From positions 1-30,285 of IMG/VR virus record IMGVR_UViG_3300025082_000044: a stretch of DNA of 30,285 nt. One strand, written 5' to 3'. This document shows positions 29,350-30,285 of the stretch, in pieces (positions within the stretch are counted from its first letter, which is position 1; each line of letters opens with the position of its first letter). The position numbers and the translations under genes are program-made. The notes beneath the pieces are model-generated. The model saw only the letters and a program-made list of their open reading frames with translations, was not told where the DNA came from and made no database searches. The DNA is from a virus.

Positions 29350-29966
29350 ACCAATTTCTCCAATTCCACTATTTTCGCATCCATCTCGGCCAGGAAATCC
29401 CGAACCAGGCCCTCAAGCTCTGCGATCCGCTCGTCATCGCGCTCGATACGCTGTACGAACAATTGCAGGGCCGGTGGCAGCCGGGGATCGAACGAGACAT
29501 AGTCGCACCACTTCCGATCCGTACAAGCGAGTTGCCATTGGACTTGAGTCAGATATTTTTTTGGCGTGGTGCCGCCGAGCAAAGTTGAGATGTGGGTTGC
29601 GGTGTTCGGACACTTCACCTCGGCCAGTCCGTCCTCTCCGATAAGGCGATCCGGCGAAGCCCCGGCTTTGTCAATTGTCGGGTGGACGACAAAGCCGATC
29701 TTTTCCGTCTCGGTGTCGGTGTAAAATTCATATGCGGCGACCGCCTGTGGCTCGGTATCCGTCCCCCGGACCATAGCGGCATTGCTGTAAGTCTCTGCCG
29801 GGTTGCCGGTGAGGCGTTCCGCGATCAACTGCGCCTGATAGTTGGCGCGGCTGGCGCCCCAGCCGGTTTTCGTCTTGGCGATAACGTTGGCAACACGCGA
29901 AGCCGTCACGCGGCCGCAGCGGGCTTGAAACCAAGCGTCACTTCCCTGGATAAGTTCCTCGGTCAA
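29346..29966 (-). CDS. YqaJ / lambda-exonuclease-type recombination nuclease
   Basis: 206 residues. The PD-(D/E)XK nuclease core is visible: [14 protein letters not shown] (about 68-80), [20 protein letters not shown] with Asp106, Glu116 and Lys118, and [11 protein letters not shown]. This is the 5'-3' exonuclease type that pairs with an annealing protein to recombine DNA ends. The partner ERF-type gene is directly upstream with a 4-base overlap, and ssb follows, making a complete recombination module. C-terminal coiled coil from about 175. Confidence 0.9.
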   Translation of the reverse strand: MTEELIQGSDAWFQARCGRVTASRVANVIAKTKTGWGASRANYQAQLIAERLTGNPAETYSNAAMVRGTDTEPQAVAAYEFYTDTETEKIGFVVHPTIDKAGASPDRLIGEDGLAEVKCPNTATHISTLLGGTTPKKYLTQVQWQLACTDRKWCDYVSFDPRLPPALQLFVQRIERDDERIAELEGLVRDFLAEMDAKIVELEKLV

Positions 29967-30285
29967 TCGCCGTCTCCGTTTTTCTTCTTCTTTTTGGCGA
30001 GGGCATTTATCGCCTCGCCGTACTTGTCGGCACTAATCCCATCTACTGAGGCCACGTCCATATATTTGAGGAACCGTGGCATATCGGCCTCGGTTTCCCG
30101 CAATAGCTTTATGATGGTGTCTTTCTGCTGGGCGGTGATTAGGTCGCCGTTGCCGCCCACGGGCTTGCCTGCCTTGCTGTCGTTCTTCACCGAGGCGTTG
30201 CCGTCATCATCCTCGGGCGCGATGCCTACAGCGGCCATGAGGCCATATCTCCGAGCATAGGTCAGTGCGGAACCAAGGCCCTGCA
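29963..30285 (-). CDS. erf: ERF-family single-strand annealing protein, 5' end outside the window
   Basis: The frame is open to the window end. The visible part begins QGLGSALTYARRYGLMAAVGIAPEDDDGNAS, the signature of the ERF family core, followed by a linker and a C-terminal helical domain: ITAQQKDTIIKLLRETEADMPRFLKYMDVASVDGI, then KYGEAINAL and a lysine run. ERF proteins anneal complementary strands in phage recombination. The ATG at 30238 is internal to the conserved block and is not the start. It precedes the nuclease gene with ATGA-type overlap. Confidence 0.85.
   Translation of the reverse strand, partial: QGLGSALTYARRYGLMAAVGIAPEDDDGNASVKNDSKAGKPVGGNGDLITAQQKDTIIKLLRETEADMPRFLKYMDVASVDGISADKYGEAINALAKKKKKNGDGD

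Noticed and set aside
29592-30260. 222-codon plus frame opposite the nuclease and ERF genes
   Set aside because: Both minus-strand genes have clear family motifs and coupled overlaps; the plus frame is their shadow.
1-30285. CRISPR array, rRNA or insertion sequence
   Set aside because: No regularly spaced repeats, no rRNA-like sequence and no transposase or terminal inverted repeats were seen.

Overview
The window is almost entirely a temperate, short-tailed (podovirus-type) phage genome, or most of one. Head genes follow the P22 plan: small and large terminase, P22-type portal, acidic scaffold and P22-type coat protein. They are followed by connector, stabilisation, ejection and fibre genes. 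No tape measure, tail tube or sheath gene is visible. The tyrosine integrase sits beside a 50-nt copy of the 3' part of a tRNA-Thr(GGU). Moderately high GC, tRNA sequence and family resemblance (GH108 endolysin, HTH plus zinc-ribbon regulators, ParB-fused methylase) suggest an alphaproteobacterial host, but that is inference. Phage genes lie on both sides of the tRNA copy, so it is best read as attP in an unintegrated genome.

Layout. 1-3016 (+): replication module with a DnaB-type helicase (5' end cut off), an initiator/helicase-loader-like protein with repeats and a G-rich tract in its middle, and two small genes. 3038-3116: a strong promoter followed at once by an intrinsic terminator, looking like a lambda pR'-type late leader. 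3144-23747 (+): late operon with an HTH/zinc-ribbon regulator, methylase, terminase, portal, scaffold, coat, a glycosyltransferase/methyltransferase-like fusion, connector, stabilisation, GNAT, ejection proteins, tail fibre, lectin-like protein, chaperone-like protein, holin candidate and GH108 endolysin. 23738-24697 (-): a small regulatory block with an XRE-type repressor and two small genes, preceded by duplicated promoter-like elements. 24736-25896 (+): a three-gene cassette ending in a class 3 lipase and beginning with a 56-codon membrane-protein gene. 25905-27526 (-): a second HTH/zinc-ribbon gene, a DUF1367-type gene, a ribbon-helix-helix gene and a small phage gene. 27728-27777: att/tRNA segment. 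27794-30285 (-): int, xis, ssb, YqaJ/lambda-Exo-type nuclease and an ERF-type annealing protein cut by the window end.

The leftward recombination arm and rightward replication arm point away from each other across the window ends, so the main early control region is probably outside the window. The most unusual features are: short segments copied between unrelated genes (69 bp from xis in the RHH gene; 42 bp of the tail fibre, inverted, in a small minus-strand gene), both recipients also looking frameshifted into the next gene; a lipase cassette next to the lysis genes with no recognisable spanin; the promoter-terminator late leader; and a candidate replication origin inside the initiator gene. 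All family assignments were made by reading the sequence; no database search was run.
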